64,000 bases of DNA, taken from NCBI GenBank assembly GCA_030544235.1, contig CM060470.1:14374856-14438855 (forward strand). The letters are read 5' to 3'. Below, piece by piece: positions 12,601-27,600 of the stretch (positions within the stretch are counted from its first letter, which is position 1; each line of letters opens with the position of its first letter). The position numbers and the translations under genes are program-made. Under the pieces are notes generated by a model. It saw only the letters and a list, made by a program, of their open reading frames with translations. It was not told where the DNA came from and searched no databases. Source of the DNA: Lepturacanthus savala (taxonomy: Eukaryota; Chordata; Actinopteri; Scombriformes; Trichiuridae).

Positions 12601-15600
12601 CCAATCCCTCTCTATTCCTACACTAAAGCTCTGTCAGTCCTGTCTTGATAAGCATGACTGGAGTCAGATGAACAGCAAAAGCCTCTGTTCTGCACGGCTA
12701 GCATCATCTGCCCTTCTGTGAAGATTCCACCGGGAGCAGAGCTCAGTACCCCCCACCCCCAACACACACGCACCCACACACTCTAGGAAATTGGCAGAGT
12801 GATACTGATCCACACCTCCCCCCTGACCCATCTCGCACAGGGAGGTTCCTGCTTATTTATTATCTTCCAGAGATGTACAAGTGTTATTAGAGATAAACGA
12901 GCGTTATTAGAAACCATCAGTTGGAATTTCTAACTGTTCTTCATAACTTAACTTTCACCAAATGCAAAATAAAAGACGTGCATTTATTGGAATATAGAAT
13001 ATAATTTTCCAATCCATAATACCTGTCCATGTAGTTGTTTTGAGGAACCCACACTCCTTTCCATGTATTAATCATATTTAGGCAGCATCTAATGCAAGAC
13101 TCTCCTTTTTTCCCTTTCACTCTCAAAGTTTTTGCCTGCATCCCGTCATTGAGGAAAGGTGAAGATGTTAATCATCCATATTTCCCTAATTAAACTCTAT
13201 GTCCCCCATTAATTACTCCCTCACCTCGCCAACAATTTGTGAGAAACTCTCAGCTGCCAGACGGCTTTTATTGCAAACTATTAATTAGTATTAGGCTGAC
13301 TCACATAGTCGCTAAAGTATTTTAGAGTATGGTTTATGTTTTTTTTAGATAATGGCATACATGTAAATGATTCAGCATATTAATCCTTGTGCCTTAATTA
13401 TTTGATTAAATAAATAAACAAATAACATAAGTTTAAAGGTCCCCAAAACAATATGCCATGCCATGAAAAATATTAGATATTAATATTATTTTCCACTTTT
13501 TTTGGGGGGGTTAGATTTGTTTGCCCACATCAGTCATCATTAGGAATGTGACTTGCAGCTCAGAGATACACACACCAAAATGTCTCCATACATACACAGA
13601 CACCACCCTATTCTTTTTTATTTTATTTCTAATGTTGATACCCCTAACATGATATATTTGCAATATTAAGCACAAAAATTCACCTCAATGTACTTTTATA
13701 GTGCTCTATAAAGTGCCTCGCTGAAGCTCCAGAAAGCAGGGTCGTTTTTGGTCTCATAAATATTCATGAGCTGCTCTTCCGATTGGCTGATGGTGGGCCC
13801 TGGTGGGAACCTCAACAGACTGAAGGTGCTGTTGCATGACATCACAAAGTCAAGGAAGTACAAATGAGCCGTGAAAGGGCATCGTTTCTAGATCTAGGCT
13901 ATGATCATTTCTTCATTTTTTTTGAGTCTTTGATGCATGGGACAGTTTTATATGACCTGTAGACCTTATCTAGATTAAACAAAACATCCAAAAAAAAAAC
14001 ATGAAAGTGGCCATTTGCACGATACAATGACCTTTAAAGACATAGATAATCCCTTGGACTTTTTAAGTATGAAATGTAATCTGTTCTTTTATCAAACAAC
14101 AAACAAATGTGCAGGTGTATAACATATTTACACACAGAACCTGGCTTACTCTAAAATGTTCAAAGCCTTAACAAAACCAATTCTCCATCTGGTCCAGAAA
14201 CTGAGATATCTGACCCCTTGAGGTCCAGTGGCTTTGTAGAGTGTGGCTTTATTGAATCCTGATAAATGGAATATAGCGGTGAAAAAAGCAAACTTTGTTT
14301 TCATCTTTCCAGGGAAATTGTTTTGCCTTCTTTATATTATTAGGGTCATATTACACCTTTTGGGGTTTAAATTGTCCTCCAAAAGAACTATTTATATTAG
14401 ATTTCAAATTAAATTAATTAGATTTAATACTGGTTTGGCTATTTCTACTACCTTTTCCATGGTGTCAACATTTTCTACTGCCACTGGGTTCAAAGTTGTG
14501 TTTCTTTTCTTTCTTTTTTTTTATTTTATATTTGTCTTCATTTTCCTCCGCCTGAACATTATAGAAACAATCTTGGTGGCCACATTCATGCATGAGTAGA
14601 ACTCAACAACACTGTATTACTGCAGCTATTCTGACCTTGTTTCACTCATGCAACATTGAAATAGTGGACGTCAGGTTCTCCAAGTCTCTTGCAAAATCAT
14701 GACAGTAAAGAAAATATGTCCATCTTTTCTGTCTGTGGTCACATTCATCTCAGCCTGGGGGGACACAAAGGTTTCTTCATATTCTCTGTTTAGGAAATCG
14801 GTTCCTGATAAAAACATTTAATTGCCGTGTGACATTGCATCAACAAATATCTGTCTGCTCAGCATAGTGAGGGGTGAAGTCCTTTCCCCAGTCACCAAGG
14901 AAACATAATCTCAATTTAATGCTGAGCAGAATTTTGAGGAGCGGCTGAGATTTTGAATAAAATGAGAATAGATGGTTCGCCTTAAAGTTCAGCTGACCTT
15001 AAGTGAGCCTGGTTAGTTGCTGAGCTATGTGAATTTTAAGTATGCGTAGGCCATTGAGTTATGTTACTGTATTTGAGCAGCGGCCATATTTATCTGTTCT
15101 TTTTAGATGTGGGTTCAGTGGAGGGCCTGGCATACCACCGGGCCTGGGACACCTTGTACTGGACCAGTTCCACGACCTCCACCATCACCAGACAAACTGT
15201 GGACCAGAAACGAGTCGGTGCCTTGAGCCGGCAAGCTGTGGTCACTCTTTCAGAAGAAGACCACCCTCATGTCTTGGCCCTGGATGAGTGTCAAAAGTCA
15301 GTAACTCTTCTTTTTCTTTCAAGTGAAGCTTTAACTTAAATGTGTTTTTTTTTCTGCAGTATACATACAGCTTGCCACATTTCCGGTGTGAGGGATTTTC
15401 GTATTTTATATTTGGATGATAGCACACCCTCTCTTTACATGTATAGATTTATTTGTCAATGCATCATTAGTTTTCCGTCTACTGTGATGGCGATCTTATT
15501 TCCATATAGCCAACGGAATGACCAGATGGTCACACTGACTAATATAGCCAGACAGCAGCCCATAACACACTGTTTTGAACAACAAGATCTGTTTAATTGC

Positions 15601-18600
15601 AGAAGTCTGTATCTTATATAACTTATAATGATAAAGACACATCTTGTCCTGCACCTTTACTTGTTGAAATAAATATACATGTTGACTTAATTTTCCACTG
15701 CAAAAGGGATAACTAAATGTAATATTAGATGGACTTTCCAAATTCTTCTTGTTTTTACAAAATATTAATGACTAATTTTATAAAATGCATCTTTTTGCCT
15801 ATATAATGTTGGTTAATATAAATATGTCTATTTAAAGAAAATAGACATACTTAATATACTGTGAAGGTGAATATAGCACATCTTTAAAATTGAGTAAAGA
15901 GACAGGATGAGACCAAACTTTTAGATAGCATTAGATAGCACCAAGCATCAAGATATACAGTTATGAATTGTATGATACAGTCACTATTGCTTCTCAACCA
16001 TCAGTTCAGTTGCTATGGTTTTGTTCCATTATACTATCCGATGCTGTTTTTTGAGCTGCCTTAAATTTTAATGAGATATGTTAACTGTATGTGAAAACAT
16101 ACAGTTAAGGAGTCATTTTATGATCTGTGCCTTCTGTTCCTGATATAACACTTTAACTTACAGTATGTACCAGTTGTTTCTGTTTTTAAAGCATATAGGG
16201 GAAAAGTTGCTTTATTTTCTTAAAAAAAAAGATAAATAACCGATCAGTATTCCTGATACATCTAGGTGAAATTTGACGCTTTGACTACATGAATATAAAA
16301 ACAGTCCTATGAGCAGTTTAAAAAGAGTCACTATATTGCTTCTCCTGTTGTACTAAATGAATTTCTTAACCTCCGGCTATATCTTGGGTTGGCACGTTGG
16401 CACCATATCCATCCCACTCCAGACTCACTATCTGATAATTAGAATTCAAATTCAAGTGATTAATTTGCAGTCTCTGCTTGTCACGTCTGACCATAATCCT
16501 TATTATCTGACTAGAGTGGACTTACTTGACTACATTATAGTACGAAGTGAAAGTCCAGGAACAAAAAAAAAAGGTTGTTTCTACAATTTGAAAACAGATC
16601 CACTTCTTCTCTCTTGTGGTTTATCTAGATGTGGATTCAAAACACGTCATCCATCTTGCAAAACCCGTAAAAAAAAAAAAAAAAAAAAAACAGGATCTAA
16701 ATCTTTCATTTACTCTGCTGCGATTATCTGTGTTTCCCATATTCTTAGTCCTCAAAGAGGAAAATAATAAATGACCTCTATCTCACAACCTGTGATGCTG
16801 ATCTGTTGTTATCAGCGACGAGCTCCTTTAAGGCAAAAAAGGGGAAGCAGATGACAGGCGATGGAGGTCTAGACAGCTATGGGATTATGTTGATGATAGC
16901 AATACTAGATAAAACTCTATGAAATTTAATTCAGTGCAGAAAATCTTCCTATCCATTTGTTTTCCCTGCATGGCAGAGTTCCCTAGGTGCCATGTTGGTG
17001 TAGCAGCTCTTATAAAAATCCATCAATGCTGCTCATTGATCCAATTTCAGACTACATGTACTGTAGTTCCTGCTGCGATGATATGAATTTGAAAGAGCAC
17101 TGTGTTGAAGTACTGTAGAGCTTCACATGGATGGAGTCTCTGATAACATCCAGCCATGAATGTGAAGCCACTTGCAGCTGCTGAGGACTTCTGTTTTAAA
17201 ATACAATGTCTTATTGTTACTGTAGCTTTTTTTGTTTGTTTTTTTTTGTTTTCTCACTGATTTTAGCCTGATGTTCTGGACCAACTGGAACGAGCAGAGG
17301 CCCAGCATCATGAGAGCCACCTTAGCTGGCAAGACTATGAGGATTATCATCAGCTCTGACATCCTGACACCCAATGGACTCACCATTGATCACAATGCAG
17401 AAAAGCTCTACTTTTCAGATGGAAGCCTTGGGAAGATTGAGAGATGTGATTATGATGGTTCCAGCAGATATGTGAGTATGAAAATTGTGGCCCTATTTTT
17501 TTCTATTTCCCCACTCAACCAATTGAGTTCTTTTTTTGTGTGCATAAACCCTTCTCCCTGTAATAGAAATCATTCATGAAAGGGACCCAGTCAGTCTCAG
17601 TGTCTCTTAATGATGTGCCTGGTTTATCACTGTCAATATCTATTTAAGCCTAGGGGTTAAAATCTATGGTTGTTTGCACATAGGGTGACATGGTGGAGCA
17701 GTGGACAGTGCTGTAATCCTTCTACAGTCAAAACACATAATGAGTTTAATTGGAGGCTCTTAATTGTCTGGCGACCTGTCTGAGTTGTATCCGTGCCTCT
17801 TGCCTGCAATGGGCTGGGATTAGCACCAGCAGACCCCTGAGACCCTAATGAGAAATAAGCATGTATAGAAAACGACTGACTGTTTGCACATACCTTAAGA
17901 CCTTGCTGTTTCAATTGGGAACAGCTATGACATTTCAGGGTTTTTAAGCGGGTGCTCTCCTGCTTCAGGGTTTTACTACAACCTCAAGCAGCTCAGTGAT
18001 GACAGAATCTCATTCTTGTTATTATGGAGCCCAGACCTACTACCTCCCAGTTACCAGTGTGGGAGCAGTCTGGGCTACACATGGGTCATGGGATTCTGTC
18101 AGCATGATCTCCAACCTTAATTTGGTGCACATGATGGCCTCTGAGACCCCGCAGAAGATGAAAACAGAACACAAAGGAGGTTGTTAGGAACCAAGCCAAA
18201 GGTTTTGGAGAGGTCCAGAAACATGACATGGAGATTTTCTATCCTTTTTAGCAGTTTGGATTTGATGTCATGTGATCTAAACAGCCTGAAATTCCTGCTT
18301 TCTGCACATGTCAACAAAGTGGTTAATTTTTAGGAAGACAGGGTCTGAAAGACACTGCACTGGCAATTATTTTGCATTCAACGTTCAGGAGACTAATTTG
18401 GCGGAACTGGCTGAAAGCTCCTGCCCTCTGTCCGGCTGTTGGTTGCTTTTGTTCTGCACCACCAGCTTCATCATTTTTCACAGAAAATGTAATATGTCTA
18501 GTGCATTTTTGCAGAGCCAGAGAGGCAGGAGAGGATGAGACTCATGCCCCAACATACAGCTTCACTCCACTTAGGAGGGTTGATGTATGTCAGGTGCTCA

Positions 18601-21600
18601 CAGTTTTTTTTTTTTGTTTTTTTTTTTCAGGGTGAACTTTTCAAGATGTTTCTTCAATGCTGCAAGTTTGTCATTTTTCTCTCCTTTATGAACAGAGCCT
18701 TCACACATTTGAAGGGGTCTTTGAAGAAACTTGACATAGTTTGCTCCTTCCTGCACCTCTTTTTCAGGTTCTCAGCTCTCCTCAGTGCAGTAAGCTGCTT
18801 CTTGATTTTCTTGTTTTCCCATCCGCCTTTTTTTTTTTCAAAGGAACATTTTGTTTCTGTTTCCCATTTACTCCCAGGTACCTGTTGTTGTTCCTACAAA
18901 TCACTACAAGGGTATGATATAAAAATACCTCTTGATGGGCTTCCTGATATTTATCCTAAAAAGGCATTCTTTGCTGAAACAAAGTGACTTAGAGAGTTAT
19001 CATTTGATTTTTTATATATATATATTTTGAGTGGCTATATGTCTTCTGTATCCCCGGTGCATAAAGGATTACAGTGCAAGATATAATTTTTTTGCTATGG
19101 ATTTCACTTTTTGCTTGACATGACCTCTGCAGACGTGCGCCTTGGCCCATCTCAATTAGCCAACCATGCTGAGCTGGGTCACCGGGCTCAGGAAGTCTTC
19201 ACCTTGGGATCTCCTCCTGCCCTTTCTGCAGCCTTGTTCTGCTAATGAAGGCTTTGCAATGAGAGCACTCAAGGTGCACATTCTCCATTCCAATTAAAAT
19301 GTGTAAATTAAACAGAGGTAGTCAACCTCAGCGCTTACCAAAACTGCATCAGTGGAGATCTTAAGATAACTGTACTTTGTGTACACTTTGTGTGAATGAG
19401 AAAGGTTAACAGTCACTACAATCTGTTCTGTGTCTCATTGTTTTATTTTATTTGCCACTGATAGGATTTGTTTAGATCGTCGAATTGGAATTGGAATAAT
19501 AACGATTCAGGTCCTAGAATTTTGGAATGAAATACATTATCAAGCACCGGTTTTGCATATAATGTATATAAATGTAGGCTAATATGGCAGTGGATTGTTC
19601 AGCTAATTGTCTTCACTGCAGCAGTAGCATTACATACTGCGGTGTGGTTGTATGCAGAGAAGAAAAAGAGCCATGCCCTTTTGGGAGTAGAGATCCATGT
19701 CATTAATGAAGGCTGCGCTTCACAAATGTCAGCATGCTTGCTGAGGGAAGAATATCCTTTTTACCATGAAGAAAGTAAAACAACAGTGTGTTCTCTGCAC
19801 AGGTCCATGTTACCATGAAGTAATCAGGTAGGGGTTTGTTGACAATGGCAATTGAAGTAAAATATTTAAACATTGTAGAATTGCAATATTGTAGAACGGA
19901 GTGAACTGCATATTAAAGAGTGATAAGAACATGTGAAATATGTTCACATTTACCCAAAGCACAATTTTTGCGCACAAGTAATATGCTGCCAGCTGTGAAG
20001 CTAATGTCTCCCAAATCTAATTTCCTATCAATATGTTACCCCATCTGGCATTCTGTCTTTCCCCCCTCTTTCTCTCCCTGTCTGACTCTCACTCGTCTGA
20101 TGGCCAGTTGTTACTTCCACACGCTGGGCTCCTTTAATCAACACCTGTCCTATTAATCCCAGTATGGCACAGGGCTAATGTGATGCTGCTTACAAGCCTG
20201 TTCCACTAATGGCTGAGACTACAGAGCTGCTGGAGGCCCTGAGCACCCCCACCCCCCACCACGAGCCCAGAGAGTCCCACAAGGAGGGATCTGATGGATT
20301 CCTGCCTCCCTGCCAATGACACTGTCATTTACTCCCTCAACATCTGGGTTAAGCAGTCATGTGGGCGGCAGGGGTGATGTGTTGATTAATGAGTCGAAAC
20401 ATTATACTCCACATTTATTCCTGGGGTTGTAATCAGAACTCGGGCAACGCTTACTGCAGACACGTCCTGAACAGACGTTTGTTACTGGTTCATGGATTGA
20501 AAAGCGTTGAATGTATTGTGTATTTGATTTGTGGCTGTGTCATCGAGGCATAAAGAGACATTCACGACTACCATGCGCCAGAGTAGCATGACATTGACAG
20601 TACTCGCCTTAGATCTGAAAAGCGTGATGTAAATCAGTCCTAACGTCAGCTCCTTTCTACGATTTTCAGGTCATCGTCAAATCGGGTCCTGGGAACTTCT
20701 ATGGACTTGCCATCTATGCAGATTTCATCTACTGGTCAGACTGGGCCCGCAGGTCTGTGCTGAGATCGAACAAATACACAGGTGGTGACACCAAGGTGCT
20801 TCGAGCAGACATACCCCATCAGCCAATGGGAATTATTGCTGTGGCAAGGGACACAAACAACTGTGAGTATTTAAACACCTGGAGATGAGATTGACTTAAT
20901 GAATGTCTGCAAATATTTGTGTATAATGTTTATGCATGCATGTGGCATATGGGCAGGGGTTTTGTACATTTGCATATTTATTCTGTTAGGGTAGTTTAGG
21001 ACAATAGGCCAAACTAGATGTGTGTATGCAATTCCTGCAGGTATCTCTGTCACTTTATACCATTTGCATGCACATATGTTTTCATTTGTTTTGTGACCAT
21101 TGGATACACTTCAATCCCTTTCCACTCTGGCCAAATGTTTTTGAGTGCTGTAACATTTAGCTACATTTTGAATCCAGGCTGATTCTGACATCTGACGTCT
21201 GCCAATATCAATATTTGTGATTACCAAATGATTATGACATAAATTTGATAATAATATAAGAGCTGATATTCAGTCTAAAAAATATAGTCTAAACAAACAT
21301 ATTGGACATTAGGATATTTGTATACAGCTGAACAAAGTGATAGTGATTCTCATTTTGATGTCTAAAAACAACAGGAATGATAAATGAAGGTGGTCTTATT
21401 TAGAAAGGCGAGACACTTGAGTTTCAGAGGTAATTAATAAAAAAGTAGTCAATGCTGTTAAGGGAGTCTCTAAAGTGCCGTATAAAGTTTAATTTCCAAG
21501 TAGGACAAAGGGAAATAGGCTTAAGCGTGTCCCACTGGTTGGATTGGATGCCGAGAAATGCACCATCCCTCGTTTATCTCATCATGGGAAATAATCACAT

Positions 21601-24600
21601 CCTATGACCTGAATGGGCACAGATGCAAGTCTGCCGCGTGATGCGCATCGGACATCGGTGGATTTCATAATCAGTTTATCCTTTTCAGTCATTACACTGT
21701 TAACCTCTTATTTCATTGTTTTTGTCATGCATATCCTGACGGTGAATCATCATACAAATGGTTTACCTGAGCTGCAGGCAACAACAACAGGGGAACAATT
21801 TCTTCTCCCATGAATAAAATACCCTACAGCTAGAGGGCAAGTAATAACCAAGGGTCTCCAATGGACACGCTTGCCCCTGAACACTTGCATTTGATACCGT
21901 GTCTCTTCTTGCTTTTGTTTTTTTTTCTGCACCTTCATTCTCTTTCACAGTTTATGTCTGCTGTTTGGTCATGCATTTTAGTGCTTTGCATGATTCCCAC
22001 AGAGCTACAAACAACTTTTTTCATGTAGCCACCCAGGCAGGGAAAGACAAATAATATGCAGCACTGTAATACACAATAAAATGCTGTGCTATACAAATAA
22101 ATTTGCCTCGCCTTGCCTTACACCTGCTAACTGTCAGTGAGGATGGCTGCCTGTTGTCAGTATTTGTATAGCATGTTTAACAACAGAGCTCCTGTCCATC
22201 CTTAATAAATATTATAAATATTCTATTTTTGGTTTAGAGGTCAGTTTTTTATTTTTCCCTTCTGGGATAATCAAAAGCAGGACACATCAGGATGTTTCCG
22301 TCTCAACTGTAATGGAATTTTACAGGGGGGGAAAAAAAATCCATATCCGCTATCACAACCATTAAGTGTAAAGGTCAGGTTTGGTTTTGAGCCCGTAAAT
22401 TCAAGAAACAAGATCTTCTCTATAGGTTAATCAGTCATTCCAAAAAAAAAAAAAAAAACATCTCATGAGAAGAAGTGTGTTTCAACTTTTTCCACTGCAA
22501 TTTTAGGTTGTAGAACAGATAATGAAAGCTTAGCCTAAGTTCAAAAATCAGAAATGGGAGTTACGATGCTTCCTCACCAGATATTTCCATTGGCCGATGA
22601 CATCATGTGACCCAGGAGATTTGGCTGCTTCTGACCGTTAATGCAGTTGTGTTTGATTATTATCACAGGTGAGCTGTCCCCATGCCGACACATGAACGGT
22701 GGCTGCGGTGACCTTTGTCTCCTGACCCCGTATGGAAAGGTCAATTGCACTTGTCGTGGAGAACGTGTGCTGTTGGATGATAACAGATGCGTGTGTAAGT
22801 CACGAGGAGCTTCACATTTAATTCCAGAGGCCACACCTGCTAAACCCTTAAATTATTCTCAGTAATGGCATGCTTTTTTATTAGATACTTAATCTGCCAT
22901 ACAAAGCAAAAAGGCAGTAACTATGCAGAGTGAAGAACTGCGAAAAATTACTTTAAAGCTGTCCTATTCTCCAACATAAGCAGTTGTTGATTATTGTACA
23001 TGTGGCAGTTTTTTATTTTATATTATCTTATTCTTTGTATATATCAATCCTCATATTTATTATAATATGTTACCCTTATTTTGCAGATACTGAATTCTTG
23101 CTTTATATTATCAAAAATGTGGCACTATACCAAGGAAAATGGTAGTAACTAAAGATTCTCCAAAGACTGTTTTACTACAACTTGAGCTCTGGATGTAGAT
23201 ACACTGTATTTGAAATTAATGGAAATACTAATTTTCCTGAACATGGATATATCATACCCAAATTAATTTGACCATTTTTGGCCATTATTCTCCAGCCATT
23301 TTGGTGTTGAAACGGCTTGTTAACAGCTTCAGTGTCTCACAATGCTAAACTGTATCGCAGCCCAAATGTGAACAATTTATTCTGAATAGGACCACATTAT
23401 TATATGTGGGTAGTAGATTAATGTGCATCTGGGGGTGTATTTTGTATTCGTAATGTAATATCTGCTATACCCACAAATCACATGAATGTTAAAGCACAGC
23501 AAAACAACTTCTCTTTGAAGCAATATAGGTAAACTCCAATTTAGCAGAGCGAAACAAGATCATCTTGCCTAAGTGTTTCTAAGGCTTTTCAAACTCTGAT
23601 GATCACTAAGATTTGTTTTGCTAGGGCTTTTTGGAGTTACTGTGCAAAAAACTATTTTTTTTTATTTAAAACAACACACATTTGAAATAAGATATTTTGT
23701 CACATAACAACAGATGCCTTGAACGTCATGAAAAATGAAAAACTAATTTTTGACCAAAAAAATGCAAGTTACTATACTGCCTTTCTGCTCTGAAGGGGAA
23801 ATATTATTCTGCATTGTCTGCATTCACATGTATAGTCTAACCTGGCTACTGTCCACACCCAGGGTAACATGAATGTTTCCATGAACCTTTGATATTTTTG
23901 AATTGATTCATTTTCACGCAGCCACACGCAAACAGGAGAGCGTGACCAGATGCCGTCTCTTCCTCTTTGACTAATCATTTAGTTTACACTGACTCTCAGC
24001 TGTCATAGTCAATACTGCTTGGGAAAAAATAAATCTATAATATTGTGTGACTTTTATGTGTATGCAGACAGCAGAATGCAGAGTTGAAAGGACTAGGATG
24101 TTTGTCACCATTACCTGCCTAAAGTCACAAGAAGAAAGCTGCGCGACGGTGTCTGGCTTCCTAATTTGACAAATTGCTGGTCGAATTTGAAACGCGAAAC
24201 GCGAGGATAGACCAGAAGGTGGGAGGGACTGTTCAAACGGGGGAGGGGGTGGTGGTTTGGCCACACCATACATGGCAAATAATTCAGGAGAGCTGGATGG
24301 TGGCCTGGATATCATAGAATAATGCAGGCTTCCCACCACACCAGAACTAGAGCAGAAAGAAGATTTGTATTTTTCAATTATGAAGCTGCAAGCAGAGCAG
24401 AGAGGGAAATTGTCAAAGTATGTTTTAATTTACTGCACGCTTGATCATTGTAATCACAACCACAGTACGATTTTGACATTTATTTTGAAAGAACCATGCT
24501 AGATCAAAGGCGAGATAGCCACAAATAGCATATGATCGTATAAAAGATTTCAGTCAAGTTGAAGCAAAGCGTAATGAGGTCATACAATGCAGTTGTGACA

Positions 24601-27600
24601 TTTACAAATGTTGACCCAGAACGGGGCTGTTGAAGACAATGCTCTAAGAATGGAGTTCAATATGCGGCGAAATATAGCCTCCCGACATCTTTAGTGTGTG
24701 TGACATTTGTTCAGTATACACAGGTAAGCGCTGAGATTTTGACAGTCATCGTTCATGACCCTCCTCTTCTCCTGCAGCAGAAAATTCCTCCTGCAACATC
24801 CACACTGAATTTGAGTGCGGGAACGGCGAGTGCATTAACTATCAGCTGACCTGCGATGGAATTGCCCACTGCAAAGACAAATCAGATGAAAAGATGCAAT
24901 ACTGTGGTAAGAAACGTATATATTCACACATCGCATTTCCAAATGAGAATGTTGGAAAAAAAACAGATGCTCGTTTGGTTTAGCGTAATTGTAGGTGTCT
25001 CTGTCATTTCTGTACCTGTATTTGGTCATTTCCAACATATTAATGCATGCCATTGTATTCAGACAACAGGAGATGCCGCAAGGGTTTCAGGCCCTGCTAC
25101 AACCAACGTTGTGTGGCCAACAGCGGCTTCTGTGACGGCACTGACGATTGCGGGGATAACTCCGACGAAGCCTTCTGTAGCAGTGAGTCACGACCGTTTG
25201 ATCCCCTGTTCAGCCTGTCCTGCCGCTGAGGGCAGGATCCAGTCACATTAACGCTTATATTAATACAGCGCGGGAGGCCGCATGCTGTGCTAAGCCTTCA
25301 CTGTCTAATGAGCCCCAAGATCATACAGAGTGCAGGATTTCAAAGGCGTTCCTATCAATCCACCCTTAGAGGCTGAATTTGAGAGGTGGGACAATGCTTT
25401 ATGTCCCTTCAGAATGCTCAGACTTAGTTAGCTTTGACCTTGCTCATGATAATAATCAGAGGGAAAAAGTGCATATAGACTCAAGCGAGCTGATTGAGTC
25501 CACAAGAAGAAAGAGGTGTTCTCATAATTAACGCAAACCTTGCAAGAGGGTCACGATATTCCAGCAATTTCTTTTTTTTTTTTTTTTTTTAGCACCGGCA
25601 GTCCACAGATATTGTACGTTATAATAAATCTTTTCAGTCTGGAGGTGTGCTACTAAGATATCATTTTCTCCACCTTACCAAGAGCTTATAAGTATTGTTG
25701 TGAGCCGTACCTGTAACTATATCCGAACGCCAGTTTCTGCTCCGTTATCTGTTTGAAATGCTAATTCTCTCTCCTCAGATGTCACATGTGGCTCTTCAGA
25801 ATCATCGTGCAAAGACGGGAGCTGTGTACCCAGCTCAGCCTGGTGTAACCAGGTCATCGACTGTGCCGACGCCTCGGATGAAAAAACCTGCAGTAAGTCC
25901 CGAGTCCACTTTGCGTCGTGGCGATTAAAAAAAAAAGAGAAAACGTCAGGCAACCGTGACTGCTTAATGATTCTGTGTTTTGCATTCAGACCACACCGAC
26001 TGCTCTCACTTTTACAAGCTGGGGGTGAAAGAAAAAGATTTCATCAGCTGCAACTCCACCTCACTGTGCATCCACCCGTCATGGATCTGCGATGGCGCAA
26101 ACGACTGCGGCGACTACGCCGACGAGACCAACTGCCAGAGTGAGCGACAGACATGGAGACATTTTTGCATGCGTTCTGTTCAGAGACAGATATGAGGATG
26201 CCCACTTCAGTCAAAAAAAAAATCTAAAAAATAAAAAGAAAAAGTAGAAGATTTAAGACTGATCGAATTTTCAGTGACGGCGGAATAGGAGATTCAGAGA
26301 GAGCTTAGGAAATGATAATGACCTCGATCATCACTAATGCCCAGAGGGCTGACTTGGTTCTGTTGTTCGTCCCAGTTTCCCATGAGCAGAAGTGCGAGGA
26401 GGGCCACTTCGCGTGTCCAAGTGGGAACTGCATATCCAGCGTGTGGCTGTGCGACGGCCAAAAAGACTGCGAAGACGGAGCAGACGAATTCCAGTGTGGT
26501 AAGCCAACAACTCTCATGAAAGCGCTTCCGCACAATAACCGAAAAAATGATGTTTTGTTCGCTAACAACAAGAAATAAATTAGGTATGTGGGTGCTGTAC
26601 ACAGCACTGTCGGCGGATGGAAGGATATTTATTTTCCATTAACGAGGAGATATTTGCTGTATTGTTTTTGTCATTTAAATAGATCCAGGCCTGCAATAAA
26701 TATTACATACAGTGTACAGTATAAGGAGAATACAAAAAGACAAGAGGAGATTGTTTATCATGCCATAAGGCAATTGTCGTCACTTTGTTTTGCTCCCCCT
26801 TATTGTGTGTCTCCGTTTTCTCAAGTGGGAGGAAGCTGCTTTTTTGAAAGTCAAATTCCAACCCTGAATTTAAAGCGAAGCTGCTGAGGAGATTACTTTC
26901 CCCCCTTCTCTCTATGAATAATAATACGCAGCACTTCCAGCGTAACAATTAATTAATGAGCCATCAGTCACTGAGATGGTTATACTGAAGATGGAAATGT
27001 GGGTTCAATGGAATGCGGTGACATATGAAAGGATTACATATAACAATACCGCTCTTCTTTTTTGCTCGTGAGGCAGCGAGAGGGTTCTTACTTGGCCGGG
27101 TCCCATTGATTTCTTCTGGCGAGTGCAGGTCAAAATGGCAGCATAAGCAGTTTCACAAAACAAACAGTTTCACGATATTAAACACATAGAATACATAAAA
27201 GCTGCACAAGGGGAAAAAAAACTAAAGGAAGAGAAGCATATGGGCCACACCATCGATATCCATAACAAGAGTCCTGCTCGAGTCAAGGTTATTTAAAACG
27301 GCAACACGGTTCCTTCAGGGCAGTGTGTAAAAGACCTTTTTCAAAGGTATTCAAAGAAGGGAACGCTTCTAAGGTAATGATACTTAGCAGCTCATTTCAC
27401 GCCCAAGGTGCATAAAGGGAGAAAGCGATTTTACCGAGCTCTAAGTGCACCCTGGGGGCATTTAAAAGTCAAGTCAAGTCAATTTTATTTATATAGCGCC
27501 GAATCACAACAGAAGTTATCGCATGACACTTTTCATATAACGCAGGTCTAGATCATACTCTTTAATTTACAGAGATTCATTCCCTCCTGAGGAAGCACTT

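Larger units (their letters stand above)
17472..20669. other. Intron 11 (3.2 kb)
   Basis: It holds a SINE with target duplication (17671-17892) and an antisense LINE fragment (about 18117-18317). T-rich stretches sit at 18604-18628 and 18830-18840. The stretch 20090-20320 is GC-richer and word-dense and could be a conserved non-coding element. Confidence 0.75.

Noticed and set aside
14243..14599. A 118-codon plus-strand open frame in intron 9
   Set aside because: It is Phe/Ile/Leu-rich because of T-rich DNA. No known motif.
17683..17760. A functional tRNA gene suggested by the A-box-like word
   Set aside because: No cloverleaf, degenerate B box, and the unit is flanked by a target duplication, so it is a SINE head.
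24778..24780. Second acceptor of the ctgcagcag pair before exon 14
   Set aside because: Cutting after 24780 would create a TAA at the exon 13/14 junction. Cutting after 24777 gives an open frame.
26294..26607. Minus-strand open frames of about 100 codons over exon 18
   Set aside because: They are antisense shadows of an LA module; cysteine-rich LA codons often leave the opposite strand open.
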